64,000 nt of DNA from Oligoflexia bacterium (GTDB lineage Bacteria; Bdellovibrionota_G; JANQFH01). The translations under genes and the position numbers were made by a program. The notes beneath the pieces are model-generated. The model had not been told where the DNA came from. It did no database searches and saw nothing but the letters and a program-made list of their open reading frames with translations. The stretch covers positions 62,001 through 126,000 of the forward strand of contig JANQFH010000066.1 in assembly GCA_028277945.1 (NCBI GenBank), given 5' to 3'. Positions within the stretch are counted from its first letter, which is position 1; every line of letters begins with the position of its first letter. This document shows, one piece after another, positions 35,883 to 44,408 of the stretch.

Positions 35883-37250
35883 GTGACCTTTGGCATCCTA
35901 CTGAGAATGGGCTGGCGTAATGTTTGGCGTAACAGCCGCCGCACTACGATAACAGTATCAGCCTTAGTCCTTGCGCAGGTTTTGATGGTTCTCTTCACTG
36001 GTTTGATGTGGGGTATGACCCGCCAATTAGAGCACACCGTCACTCACCTGACCGTTGGTGACTTTCAAATACACCATGAAGACTATCTGGCGGAGTTGTC
36101 ACTCTATGACACGATCGATAGTTACCAGGAGATCCATGATCGCTTAGCAACAGCAGGAATCCATGTTGCACCAAGGTGGTATGGTTATGGACTTGTTGCC
36201 AATGACCGCACCAAGAAATCTGCCGGCGTGCATGTGCAGGCCGTGGATCTAGAACAGGAACAACTCGTGACCGATCTGCATCTGCCAAAGTATCTGGAGC
36301 AGGGCCACTACCTTAGTGGTGCCGTAAAGACCATACCTAGAGAGAAGCCAGGTAGGCGTCGCCTTGAAGGATTGGACGCGGCCTTAGGCATTGACTTTGC
36401 GGCAGACGAGATGGAACTCGAAGCCGAGGAAGAAGAATCGCTCGTAGTTGAAGAGATTGTCCTCGGCAAGAAGGTTGCCAGAATTTTGCGCGCTGAGATT
36501 GGCGATCAACTGGTTTTGGTTACCACCGGCCGTGACGGCTCTATTGGCAATGAATTACTTCGAGTTGTTGGCATCCTAGACAACATTGGTGAGTCTTTTG
36601 ATCGAACTCGCGTGGTCGTTGGCAAGAGGGCCTTTACACGACTCTTCTCGTTTCCAGAAAATGTCACCCATGAGCTGGCGTTGCGCACCTCCCAGCTGAC
36701 GACAAAACAAGAAGTACAAACCCTGCTAAAGGGTTCGTTATCACCCAGCATCGAGTTGCGCAGCTGGCGAGAGGTGATGCCGTTGATCGCTGATGTAGTG
36801 ACGATGATGAACGTCTCGACTATGATTTTGACCTTCATCATTTACATGGCAGCAGCACTTGTGGTCTTGAACGCTGTGCTCATGATGGTGTTTGAAAGGC
36901 TGCGCGAGTTTGGCGTCATGAAGGCGATAGGCACGAAACCTCTGCAGCTGGTGGGGCTAATTCTGCTTGAGACCATCATGCTCACCCTCATCGCTAGCGG
37001 TTTTGGCTGGTCGCTCGCCTATCCTCTAAACCTCTGGTTAGTTCATCGTGGTTTGGACATGGGTCCGTTTGCACCTAATGGTTTTGATTTTTCTGGTACC
37101 ACGATCGATCCACTGATGCGTTCCGTCAGTGATCTGGAGATTTTTCTGCAACCCACCCTGCTGCTTTTTTTAATTACCATCTGTAGTGCGCTCTATCCGG
37201 CTTGGAAGGCAGCACGGATTATTCCCGTAAAGGCGATCTACAGCAGGTAG
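35883..37250 (+). CDS. FtsX/MacB-type ABC transporter permease 1
   Basis: A 455-residue inner-membrane protein, GTG start. It has one N-terminal helix, a periplasmic MacB_PCD domain and three C-terminal helices (FtsX domain, about 320-455) containing ERLREFGVMKAIGTKP. This is the LolC/E and MacB arrangement. An acidic insertion at about residues 177-190 (MELEAEEEESLVVEE) interrupts the periplasmic domain and is missing from permease 2. Works with permease 2 and the ATPase downstream. Confidence 0.88.
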   Translation: MTFGILLRMGWRNVWRNSRRTTITVSALVLAQVLMVLFTGLMWGMTRQLEHTVTHLTVGDFQIHHEDYLAELSLYDTIDSYQEIHDRLATAGIHVAPRWYGYGLVANDRTKKSAGVHVQAVDLEQEQLVTDLHLPKYLEQGHYLSGAVKTIPREKPGRRRLEGLDAALGIDFAADEMELEAEEEESLVVEEIVLGKKVARILRAEIGDQLVLVTTGRDGSIGNELLRVVGILDNIGESFDRTRVVVGKRAFTRLFSFPENVTHELALRTSQLTTKQEVQTLLKGSLSPSIELRSWREVMPLIADVVTMMNVSTMILTFIIYMAAALVVLNAVLMMVFERLREFGVMKAIGTKPLQLVGLILLETIMLTLIASGFGWSLAYPLNLWLVHRGLDMGPFAPNGFDFSGTTIDPLMRSVSDLEIFLQPTLLLFLITICSALYPAWKAARIIPVKAIYSR

Positions 37251-37259
37251 CGGCAGGCG

Positions 37260-38495
37260 ATGATTTACAAGTTGGCATTTCGCAACCTTTCGAGAAACAA
37301 GCGGCGTAGCTTGATTACCGTACTGTCGATCAGCGGCGGTATGATGTTTAGCATGCTGTTTACCGGTTTTCAGGATGGCACTTATTCCAACCTCATTGAT
37401 CTGGCGGCCCGCAGCGGTAGTGGGCATCTCACATTGGAGCACAGGGAATATCGCGACGATCCCGACATCAAAAATAGTATTGGCGATTACCGGCAGCTAG
37501 AAGCGCGACTGCAACAGGTTTCTGGGGTTACTGCATACGCCCTACGCATTAAAGGTAACGGTATGCTGGCTTCGGCTTATGGTTCAGCCGGAGTCTTCTT
37601 TGATGCTGTGGATCCAAAGGTTGAGCTGGATATCTCGCCTCTTGCCAAAGAGATCGTTCGTGGAAGTTTTCTGCAATCGGAAGCACCACGGAGTATTTTG
37701 ATTGGCGACTTGCTTGCCAAGAAACTGAAAGTGGATGTTGGCAGTAAACTCGTGCTCACGGCAAACGACAAAAGTAATGAGACCGTGCAAGAGTTGCTGC
37801 GTGTAGCTGGTATCTTTCATGTTGGCTCGGAACTCTTTGATGGCTTCTATCTACTGATGCAACTACCCACAGCGCAGCGACTGTTGGGATTGGCTAGCCA
37901 TGAGGTCTCCCAAGTAGCGGTGTTTTTACCTTCATTCCGACAGATACCGCCAGTCCAGCAGGATCTCAGGGCTCAGCTTAGTGATTTCGGACAGTTGAGT
38001 TTGCACACTTGGCGAGAGGTGATGCGTGATCTGGCTAATTACATTGCCATGGATCGGGCTTGGAATTATGTGCTGCAACTGATGGTTTTTCTGATTATTG
38101 CCGCGGGCATTCTCAACACCGTGTTGATGTCGGTGTTGGAGCGCCGTTTTGAGTTTGGGGTGATGTTGGCTGTGGGCACGTCACCCATTAGGCTCTTTTT
38201 ACTGGTTTTGGCTGAGACTAGCTTAATTGGCCTGCTCGGAATCCTCTTTGGTTCACTTTTGGGCTGGGGTGTGAACGGTTTGTTTCAGCGCTTTCCGCTT
38301 GATCTACAGTGGTTTACCGATGAGGAGATAAGCATCAGTGGTTTTGCGTTTGAGCCGGTTTTGCGTACAGGTATTTTTGTTGAGCACTATTTGATCACCG
38401 TGTTGCTCATATACCTTTTAGTAGTGCTCGTAGGCATCTACCCAGCGCTCAAGGCAGCCAGGTTTGTCCCGGTGGAGGCGCTGCGTGGTCCATAG
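37260..38495 (+). CDS. FtsX/MacB-type ABC transporter permease 2
   Basis: A 411-residue partner permease with the same plan: N-terminal helix after FRNLSRNKRRSLITV, periplasmic MacB_PCD domain, three C-terminal helices with LERRFEFGVMLAVGTSP. It starts nine bases after permease 1 and ends fifteen bases before the ATPase gene. Two different permeases point to a heterodimer like LolCE. No DUF-type extra domains are seen. Confidence 0.88.
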   Translation: MIYKLAFRNLSRNKRRSLITVLSISGGMMFSMLFTGFQDGTYSNLIDLAARSGSGHLTLEHREYRDDPDIKNSIGDYRQLEARLQQVSGVTAYALRIKGNGMLASAYGSAGVFFDAVDPKVELDISPLAKEIVRGSFLQSEAPRSILIGDLLAKKLKVDVGSKLVLTANDKSNETVQELLRVAGIFHVGSELFDGFYLLMQLPTAQRLLGLASHEVSQVAVFLPSFRQIPPVQQDLRAQLSDFGQLSLHTWREVMRDLANYIAMDRAWNYVLQLMVFLIIAAGILNTVLMSVLERRFEFGVMLAVGTSPIRLFLLVLAETSLIGLLGILFGSLLGWGVNGLFQRFPLDLQWFTDEEISISGFAFEPVLRTGIFVEHYLITVLLIYLLVVLVGIYPALKAARFVPVEALRGP

Positions 38496-38510
38496 CAAAA
38501 GAGGTTGAAG

Positions 38511-39203
38511 ATGGCGATAGTCGAAGTGGAGCAGGTTAGTAAGGTCTATCAACAGGGTGAGGTAGCGGTACGGGCGCTGGACCAGGTCAGCCTAACGGTT
38601 GAGCCAGGAGACTTTATGGCGCTTGCCGGACCATCGGGAAGCGGCAAGACCACCCTGCTCAACCTCATAGGTGGGCTCGACCTGCCCACAGCCGGGCAGC
38701 TACGGGTTGTCGATAAAGAGCTTGCCACCTTATCTCGTGGCGAGCTGGCCGCTTTGCGACGGGATCACATTGGTTTTGTATTTCAGTCGTTCAATTTGAT
38801 TCCCGTGTTGACCGCGTTTGAGAATGCCGAATTCACCCTTTTGTTGCAGGGACATGGGGATAAGGAGCGGCGCCAACGGGTCATGCAGATTCTAAAAGAG
38901 GTTGGCCTTGCGGGCTTGGAGCACCGCTTTCCCAACGAGCTCTCCGGAGGTCAGCAGCAGCGTGTGGCCGTGGCGCGAGCCATCGTCGGTGAGCCGGCCA
39001 TCATTCTTGCTGATGAACCCACAGCCAATCTTGATTCCAAGACCGCCATGGGTTTGCTGGAGACCATGCTGCAAATGAACAACAGCAAAGGCTGCACCTT
39101 TATCTTTTCAACCCATGATCCGCAGGTTATGCAGGTGGCGAAAAAACTCGTCTATCTTCACGATGGTGTGATTACTGAGATCAAGCAGCAGGAAAGTGGC
39201 TGA
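38511..39203 (+). CDS. ABC transporter ATP-binding protein (LolD/MacB type)
   Basis: A 230-residue ATPase. Walker A is GPSGSGKTTL, the Q-loop FVFQSFNLIPVLT, the signature LSGGQQQRVAVARAIV, Walker B ILADEPTANLD and the H-loop FSTHD. Start taken at ATG 38511, after AGAGG; an upstream in-frame TTG at 38505 is weaker. The stop overlaps the barrel gene start (TGATG). Drives the exporter formed by permeases 1 and 2. Confidence 0.93.
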   Translation: MAIVEVEQVSKVYQQGEVAVRALDQVSLTVEPGDFMALAGPSGSGKTTLLNLIGGLDLPTAGQLRVVDKELATLSRGELAALRRDHIGFVFQSFNLIPVLTAFENAEFTLLLQGHGDKERRQRVMQILKEVGLAGLEHRFPNELSGGQQQRVAVARAIVGEPAIILADEPTANLDSKTAMGLLETMLQMNNSKGCTFIFSTHDPQVMQVAKKLVYLHDGVITEIKQQESG

Positions 39204-40462
39204 TGCCGAAGCCATGGCGCATCTCTTTAGCCGTCGGGATTAGTGGGATCTACCTGATGTTATTGGCTTCACCTGTTTTAGCCCAGCTTGATGCCATTGT
39301 TGCCAACGAGGAATTTTCACAGCGTCCGTTTCGTTTTGGTTTGGAGTTGCGTAATTTTACCATCTTTCAGAAAAACTACGCTGGCTTTCCTGTGGGGGGT
39401 GAGGTTGAAGGTTTCAACCTCACCTCTTTGCGCGCTAAGGCAGATTGGCAGGTTCATCAGCAAGTTGCCTTGCAGCTGCATCTTGTACAGAACAGCCTGT
39501 TGAAGAGCGAAGACACCGGAGTGAACTTCAATGGTTTTTCCGTCACCGGCACCGCGGGCAGCTTTCTCATCGACGATCTCACCCAAGATCTAGTTGACGA
39601 GGAGGCAGCCCTGGTAACGCTCTTTCCAGATCGTCTCGCCTTAAAATTTACCCAGCAGAGCTTTGGTGTGGCCCTTGGTCGCCAGGCTGTCACCTTTGGT
39701 CGCACCTTTTTTTGGAACCCCATTGATTGGATTGCTCCCTTTACCCAGAACACCCTTGATCGCAGCTACAAAGCCGGCGCCGACGTAGTGCGCATCGATC
39801 TCTGGTTGCAACGTTTTACGGCATTGTCGTTTTTCTATGCCTTCGGCGCCGACGCTAATTGGGATGAGTCGGCACTCTTCACTAAATTCTCGACGAATGT
39901 CCATCACTTTGATGTTGACCTGTTACTGGGCAAGGTAAAAGAAGATCTACGCTTTGGCTATGGCATTAGCGGCACCGCCGCCTATCTAGGTGGCGGTGCC
40001 CTACGCACTGAAGGGACTTACTATTTGGCTACGGAGTCAGGTGAAGATGACTTCTTTCGTGCTACGGTGGGTTACGATTATCAGGTAACACCCAAGTTGT
40101 TTTTACTCTCTGAGTATTACTTTAACGGCTTTGGCAGTAGTGAGAGCGAGGACTTTCCGCTGCTGTTTTTAGACCCACGTTTTGTCTCAGGCGACATCAC
40201 CAATGTTGGACGCCACTACTTAGCGGGTAGCGGGCGTTACGAAGTGACTCCCCTCTTAGATGCTGAGGCCAGTGTTATTATCAATCTGCTGGATGGCTCG
40301 TTAACGCTCTCTCCGTCGCTGCGCTACTCGGTGGCTGATGAGGTCGAACTGAACCTTGGCAGCCTCATCGCCCTTGGCTCGCGACCGCAGTTACAAGTAC
40401 CTACTTCGGAGTTCGGTACCTACCCCAGCTTTTTCTGGCTTGAACTCACCCTCTCGATGTAG
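39203..40462 (+). CDS. Probable outer-membrane beta-barrel protein of the export operon
   Basis: A 419-residue protein with a signal peptide (about residues 1-28, cleavage near VLAQ). A long series of alternating hydrophobic/polar strands with aromatic ends (for example FRFGLELRNFTIF, LRFGYGISGTAAYL, ATVGYDYQVTPKLFL, FFWLELTLSM) looks like a porin-like barrel. Translational coupling to the ATPase suggests that it completes the route of the cargo across the outer membrane, or is its receptor. No named family recognised; barrel topology is my inference. Confidence 0.65.
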   Translation: MPKPWRISLAVGISGIYLMLLASPVLAQLDAIVANEEFSQRPFRFGLELRNFTIFQKNYAGFPVGGEVEGFNLTSLRAKADWQVHQQVALQLHLVQNSLLKSEDTGVNFNGFSVTGTAGSFLIDDLTQDLVDEEAALVTLFPDRLALKFTQQSFGVALGRQAVTFGRTFFWNPIDWIAPFTQNTLDRSYKAGADVVRIDLWLQRFTALSFFYAFGADANWDESALFTKFSTNVHHFDVDLLLGKVKEDLRFGYGISGTAAYLGGGALRTEGTYYLATESGEDDFFRATVGYDYQVTPKLFLLSEYYFNGFGSSESEDFPLLFLDPRFVSGDITNVGRHYLAGSGRYEVTPLLDAEASVIINLLDGSLTLSPSLRYSVADEVELNLGSLIALGSRPQLQVPTSEFGTYPSFFWLELTLSM

Positions 40463-40464
40463 GA

Positions 40465-40510
40465 TTGTCATGACAATGTATTGACAATTAGTTGATCGTA
40501 CTGTTATGAT
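40465..40510 (+). promoter_or_regulatory. Promoter with overlapping palindromic operator for the RHH-nucleotidyltransferase pair
   Basis: TTGACA at 40481-40486 and TATGAT at 40505-40510 are spaced by 18 bases, a strong sigma-70 match. The perfect palindrome TTGTCATGACAA lies at 40465-40476, and a second TGACAAT copy at 40482-40488 overlaps the -35 box, 11 bases (one helical turn) after the first at 40471-40477. This is the arrangement expected for autorepression by a ribbon-helix-helix dimer. The predicted start point is at about the ATG at 40516, so the mRNA may be leaderless. Confidence 0.65.
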
Positions 40511-40515
40511 GGCCT

Positions 40516-41010
40516 ATGTCTCAAGGCAAGAACCAACACATTCAGATTCGCGTGTCTGCCAGTGAAAAGCAGCGGATTAGGCGGGCGGCAAAGGCTGCTG
40601 GTAAAGGTCTATCTGCATGGATTCTTGGCCAATTGCTACACGATAAGGAGAATGAATTTTATGATCTCGTTAAACTCTTAGCTAAGGGTGACAGACAACG
40701 ACTTGTTCTAGCGAGTTTGCATGACTTTCTCCTACAATTAGGCAACAGAGATTTTAATCGGGCCTTGACCACAAGACCGAATGTCCGACTCCCTGCTCAT
40801 CTCGAAAATATTGTTGCTGCAATGGTTGAGCAATCTGCCTACTTAAAGAGAGTGGACCCACCTCAATGGGTTACCGATATAGAGCCTTTAGCGACACCGT
40901 GGTTTGCATCCAATCTACTGTCGGTACGGACATATCTCTTATGCCATGCTCCAGTAGCGTTTCGACGTCGTAATATCTTTGTCGACTCGACTATGGGTGA
41001 TCGTATTTAA
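40516..41010 (+). CDS. Ribbon-helix-helix protein, putative antitoxin and autoregulator
   Basis: A 164-residue protein. Residues 8-42 (HIQIRVSASEKQRIRRAA, then GKGLSAWILGQLL) have the beta-strand plus two helices of an Arc/CopG-type ribbon-helix-helix DNA-binding domain. The rest is a separate helical domain ending with WVTDIEPLATPWFAS and PVAFRRRNIFVD, probably the part that contacts the partner. No Shine-Dalgarno is visible, in line with a leaderless transcript. The stop overlaps the nucleotidyltransferase start (TAATG). Antitoxin identity is inferred from architecture and operon, not tested. Confidence 0.7.
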   Translation: MSQGKNQHIQIRVSASEKQRIRRAAKAAGKGLSAWILGQLLHDKENEFYDLVKLLAKGDRQRLVLASLHDFLLQLGNRDFNRALTTRPNVRLPAHLENIVAAMVEQSAYLKRVDPPQWVTDIEPLATPWFASNLLSVRTYLLCHAPVAFRRRNIFVDSTMGDRI

Positions 41011-41531
41011 TGGAGATAGGATTAACAAAAAAGCGAATCCTCGAGCTATTTGATCTGCTCAATTTCAAGCTCAAAGCGAAAGACACCATAGGTGAGCTCT
41101 ATTTGGTTGGCGGTGCAGTTATGTGTCTTGTTTTTGAAGTTCGTGAATCCACCAAGGATGTTGATACAAAATTCGCACCCACCTCGGAAATCAGAAGGTT
41201 AGTAGAGATCATTAGCCGAGAAGAGGGGTTGGCGCGCAACTGGTTAAATGACGCAGTAAAGGGCTATTTTGGTGAGAAGCCAGCCTTTAAGTCCTTTTTA
41301 GAGCTAAGCCATCTAAGAGTATTCGTTGCTGAGGCCTCCTACCTGCTTGCCATGAAGTGTCTAGCGATGCGCCTGGGCCCTGAGTTTCACGATGAAGATG
41401 ACATACGCTATCTGCTACGCTACCTCAATATCGCCAGCTATGAGGAGGCATTGACGCGCATTAGCCAATTCTATCCCACGGAAAAATTTCCGCAAAAGAC
41501 TCTCTACGCCCTAGAGGAGATCCTCAGTTAG
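41010..41531 (+). CDS. DUF6036/AbiEii-like nucleotidyltransferase, putative toxin
   Basis: A 173-residue protein with a minimal nucleotidyltransferase fold. GG at residues 34-35 in YLVGGAVMCL and the acidic pair D50/D52 in TKDVDTKF match the active site of the pol-beta-like superfamily. The later LLAMKCLAMR and HDEDDIRYLL segments match DUF6036-type proteins, and the short C-terminus has YPTEKFPQKTL. Relatives AbiEii and MenT act as toxins by modifying tRNA or other targets. Coupling to an upstream RHH gene suggests a toxin-antitoxin pair. A housekeeping nucleotidyltransferase is the alternative. Confidence 0.75.
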   Translation: MEIGLTKKRILELFDLLNFKLKAKDTIGELYLVGGAVMCLVFEVRESTKDVDTKFAPTSEIRRLVEIISREEGLARNWLNDAVKGYFGEKPAFKSFLELSHLRVFVAEASYLLAMKCLAMRLGPEFHDEDDIRYLLRYLNIASYEEALTRISQFYPTEKFPQKTLYALEEILS

Positions 41532-41713
41532 GGACACGCTCTTTTTGTGACAGCTAACGCATTTTGTACCAAGAGTGCCACAGGGTCGCGTAAACTGCGC
41601 GGTCGGACGGATTAAATTTAAATAATACTAATAGGTTACATCTGTATGGCGAGTGCTTGCTTGGCACCGAGTTTGCTTATTAGACCTTCTTAGAGTAATT
41701 AGGAGAAGAGACT

Positions 41714-42364
41714 ATGTATTTTGCCGTTAACAGCTATTTACCACCATCTTTTTTGATAGTTCTTGCTCTACTGTCGACTTCAACGTTGCGAGCAGAGGAA
41801 TCAGCCGATTTCTATGGCGGGTCAGCTAAGCCTAAACTCTGTGTTAGCACGAACTCACATACGAAATTTGTGAGTAATCCTGATCATTTTTTAGATGACA
41901 TTAATAGGTTGGTAGAACGCTTGGACAAGGAAACCTTGGAAAAGATTGGCTCGACTGAAACAGCATTACGCCAGCTTGACGAATTTGCTGCGGCCATGGA
42001 ATCATCGACGCAAGAGGCGAAGCTCCAGCAGTCTACCGCGGCCGATCATGGATATTGGTTAGAGGCCGGGTTTTTGTCGTATATAGGCTGCTCTATAATT
42101 GTTGAGTCTAATGGCAGGGCTCTCTTTAGAGGGGCCGGTCGTTATGAACTGGGATTTTCCAGTGCTAAGAATTTGTCCGATGACTCATTAGGTAAGCTCT
42201 CTCTTGCGAGAGCTAGAGGTAAGCTCGAAAATCAGATGGTTGATGCAGATGAGCCCGATCTGTCAACCTTGAACCTTCACAACATTCTTCCACCTCAATT
42301 TACAATCTATGCGCACAAGAGATATACAACCTGCGTGGATGTTATTGCCGGCTTAAATGACTGA
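41714..42364 (+). CDS. Secreted protein of unknown function
   Basis: A 216-residue protein not recognised. A signal peptide spans about residues 1-28 (cleavage near LRAEE). The mature part has three cysteines, in KLCVST, IGCSI and TTCVD, and a helical acidic stretch at about 55-105. The start at ATG 41714 is supported by AGGAGA about eight bases before. The 182 bases upstream contain no gene; they hold an A+T-rich run around 41612-41640 that could carry a promoter, but I cannot define one. Confidence 0.55.
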   Translation: MYFAVNSYLPPSFLIVLALLSTSTLRAEESADFYGGSAKPKLCVSTNSHTKFVSNPDHFLDDINRLVERLDKETLEKIGSTETALRQLDEFAAAMESSTQEAKLQQSTAADHGYWLEAGFLSYIGCSIIVESNGRALFRGAGRYELGFSSAKNLSDDSLGKLSLARARGKLENQMVDADEPDLSTLNLHNILPPQFTIYAHKRYTTCVDVIAGLND

Positions 42365-42381
42365 AACACTACAGCTTTACT

Positions 42382-42801
42382 TTACTCACCGATAATTTTC
42401 ACGAGGGCGCGTTTGCGGCGGCGGCCGTCGAATTCACCATAGAAGATCTGTTCCCACGGACCAAAATCGAGCTTGCCCTTGGTGATGGCCACAACCACCT
42501 CGCGTCCCATGATCTGGCGCTTCATATGCGCATCGGCATTGTCCTCACCGGTATCGTTATGGCGGTATTGCTCAATGGGTGCATGCGGTGCAACCTTCTC
42601 GAGCCACTTCTTGTAGTCGTGGTGTAAGCCAGACTCATCGTCGTTGATAAAAACTGCGGCAGTGATGTGCATGGCATTGACCAGCACCAAACCCTCTTTG
42701 ACCCCGCTTGCTTTAATGCACTCTTCTATCTCTGGAGTGATGTTGACAAAGTCCATACGCTTGGGAATGTTGAACCAGAGCTCTTTACGATAACTCTTCA
42801 T
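42382..42801 (-). CDS. yjbQ: YjbQ/UPF0047 family protein
   Basis: A 139-residue protein of the secondary thiamine-phosphate synthase (YjbQ) family. Motifs are [26 protein letters not shown] and the C-terminal [20 protein letters not shown], the family signature with a conserved His and Asp cluster. E. coli YjbQ has weak thiamin phosphate synthase activity but its true role is unclear. It is convergent with the secreted protein gene 17 bases away. Confidence 0.9.
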   Translation of the reverse strand: MKSYRKELWFNIPKRMDFVNITPEIEECIKASGVKEGLVLVNAMHITAAVFINDDESGLHHDYKKWLEKVAPHAPIEQYRHNDTGEDNADAHMKRQIMGREVVVAITKGKLDFGPWEQIFYGEFDGRRRKRALVKIIGE

Positions 42802-42867
42802 AACAACGCCTCCTCGTCAGAGCCTTCCTTGGACAATCACCTCGGTTTTCGCTAGGCTCTTATAAGC

Positions 42868-42975
42868 ATGTCACTCTCTATTGGCATGACACTGCTCTAT
42901 ATCATCTTTCCTGTTGGTTTGCTGCTCTTTGTTTGGGTCAAGTACTGGTTGGAAGAGCGAGGCGATAAATCGTGA
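42868..42975 (+). CDS. Symporter small accessory protein (35 residues)
   Basis: A 35-residue single-span membrane peptide: MSLSIGMTLLYIIFPVGLLL is followed by WVKYWLEERGDKS. It fits the small accessory proteins encoded directly before SSS-family sodium/solute symporters, with a hydrophobic helix and a charged cytoplasmic tail. The stop overlaps the symporter GTG start by four bases (GTGA), so translation is coupled. It is too short for most gene callers. I see no strong Shine-Dalgarno ahead of ATG 42868. Confidence 0.75.
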   Translation: MSLSIGMTLLYIIFPVGLLLFVWVKYWLEERGDKS

Positions 42976-44408
42976 ATCTTGAGATCCTTGCAACCTTTAT
43001 CGCTTATCTGTTCTTGATTGTTATCATTGCCTACATTGCATCCAAACGACTCACATCGAGCAGCGATTTTTTTATTGGGGGTCGCAACCTGGGTGCCTGG
43101 GTGGCAGCCATCTCTTCAACCTCAACCTCAGAGAGCGGCTGGATCATTCTCGGTGCCTGTGGCATGGCTTACAAAATGGGAGTAGCGGCGGTCTGGTTTG
43201 TGCCAGGTGTTCTGGCCGGCTATGTTTTCAACTGGTACTTTCTCGCCAACCGTCTGCGTCAGGCTACAGCAGCGGCCGAGGCCATCACCTTGCCAGATCT
43301 TTTGGCGCACTGGTTTGGCGATCCGCACCACAGGCTGCGTATCACCGCTGGCGTGGTGATCTTTCTCAGCATGATGGGTTATGTGGCGGCACAGATGACC
43401 GCCACTGGCAAAGCCTTTGATGCGGTCTTTTCTTGGCCCTATCCGGTTGGTGTGATTGTCGGGGCGGTGGTGATCATCTTATATACGATCATGGGTGGAT
43501 TTCGTGCGGTCGCGTGGACCGATCTGTTGCAGGGTTTGTTGATGGTCTTTGGCCTGGTGTTGTTGCCTCTGATGGCGCTTAGTCAGATCGGTAGCATTGC
43601 CGAGCTCTGTAGCTCACTACAACAGCTAGGCAGTGAGCTGACCAGACTCGATCAAGGTAAGAGTGGCGCCGCGCTCTTTGGCATGGTGGTTGGGCTGCTC
43701 GGTATTGGCCTTGGCTATCCCGGTCAGCCACAGGTGTTGGTACGCTATATGGCGACGAGAGATTGGCAGAGTGTACGCCGTGGCCGTGTGATTGCCATTA
43801 CCTGGGGGCTGCTGGTCTACTACGGTGCCATTGCCGTGGGTCTCTGTGGCCGGGCGCTGATTCCAGAGGTTGATGACCCAGAGTATATCTTTCCCATACT
43901 GGCAACCCAACTTCTCCACCCTCTCTTTGCCGGCATGATGCTAGCAGCCATCATGGCAGCGATCATGTCCACGGCAGACTCACAGTTGCTCGTGGCCTCC
44001 TCAGCCATTGTGCATGACACCTATGAAAAGCTCTTTGGCAAAATGCGCCAGCCGAGGCAACTCGTACTGTTGTCACGTCTTGCAGTTGTGGTGTTGGGCT
44101 TGCTCTCAGTGATCTTTGCCCTCACCGAGGCGCGGGTGATCTTCTGGCTGGTGCTCTTTGCTTGGTCTGGTTTAGGGGCGAGTTTTGGACCGGTGATTCT
44201 CGCAGCGCTCACCTTCAAGCGAACCAACCACTACGGTGCACTGGCTGGAATGATCACGGGCTTTAGTGTGACGGTTATCTGGAAGCTCTCTGGTTTGAGT
44301 GATCGTATCATCTACGAGCTGGTTCCTGCCTTTTTGCTGGCGCTGTTAGTCACTGTTGTTGTTAGTGTGTGCAGCGGTGGTCGAGTTGCTTCGCGTTCAT
44401 CATCTTAG
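42972..44408 (+). CDS. Sodium/solute symporter (SSS family, PutP-like)
   Basis: A 478-residue polytopic membrane protein of the sodium/proline-type SSS family, with about 13 helices. Family landmarks are DFFIGGRNLGAWVAAISS near the N-terminus, GYPGQPQVLVRYMA and the late MAAIMSTADSQLLVASSAIV sodium-site helix. It begins with GTG inside the stop of the small accessory gene. The substrate is a small organic solute, possibly proline or another amino acid; this cannot be decided. The end overlaps the convergent pseudouridine synthase by nine bases. Confidence 0.9.
   Translation: MNLEILATFIAYLFLIVIIAYIASKRLTSSSDFFIGGRNLGAWVAAISSTSTSESGWIILGACGMAYKMGVAAVWFVPGVLAGYVFNWYFLANRLRQATAAAEAITLPDLLAHWFGDPHHRLRITAGVVIFLSMMGYVAAQMTATGKAFDAVFSWPYPVGVIVGAVVIILYTIMGGFRAVAWTDLLQGLLMVFGLVLLPLMALSQIGSIAELCSSLQQLGSELTRLDQGKSGAALFGMVVGLLGIGLGYPGQPQVLVRYMATRDWQSVRRGRVIAITWGLLVYYGAIAVGLCGRALIPEVDDPEYIFPILATQLLHPLFAGMMLAAIMAAIMSTADSQLLVASSAIVHDTYEKLFGKMRQPRQLVLLSRLAVVVLGLLSVIFALTEARVIFWLVLFAWSGLGASFGPVILAALTFKRTNHYGALAGMITGFSVTVIWKLSGLSDRIIYELVPAFLLALLVTVVVSVCSGGRVASRSSS

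Noticed and set aside
41010-41531. AbiE phage-defence system
   Set aside because: The partner is an RHH protein and not an AbiEi-type winged-helix antitoxin, and the nucleotidyltransferase is shorter than AbiEii.
41532-41713. Possible tRNA or small RNA between the nucleotidyltransferase and the secreted protein gene
   Set aside because: I could not fold a cloverleaf or find a T-loop motif; only an A+T-rich stretch is evident.
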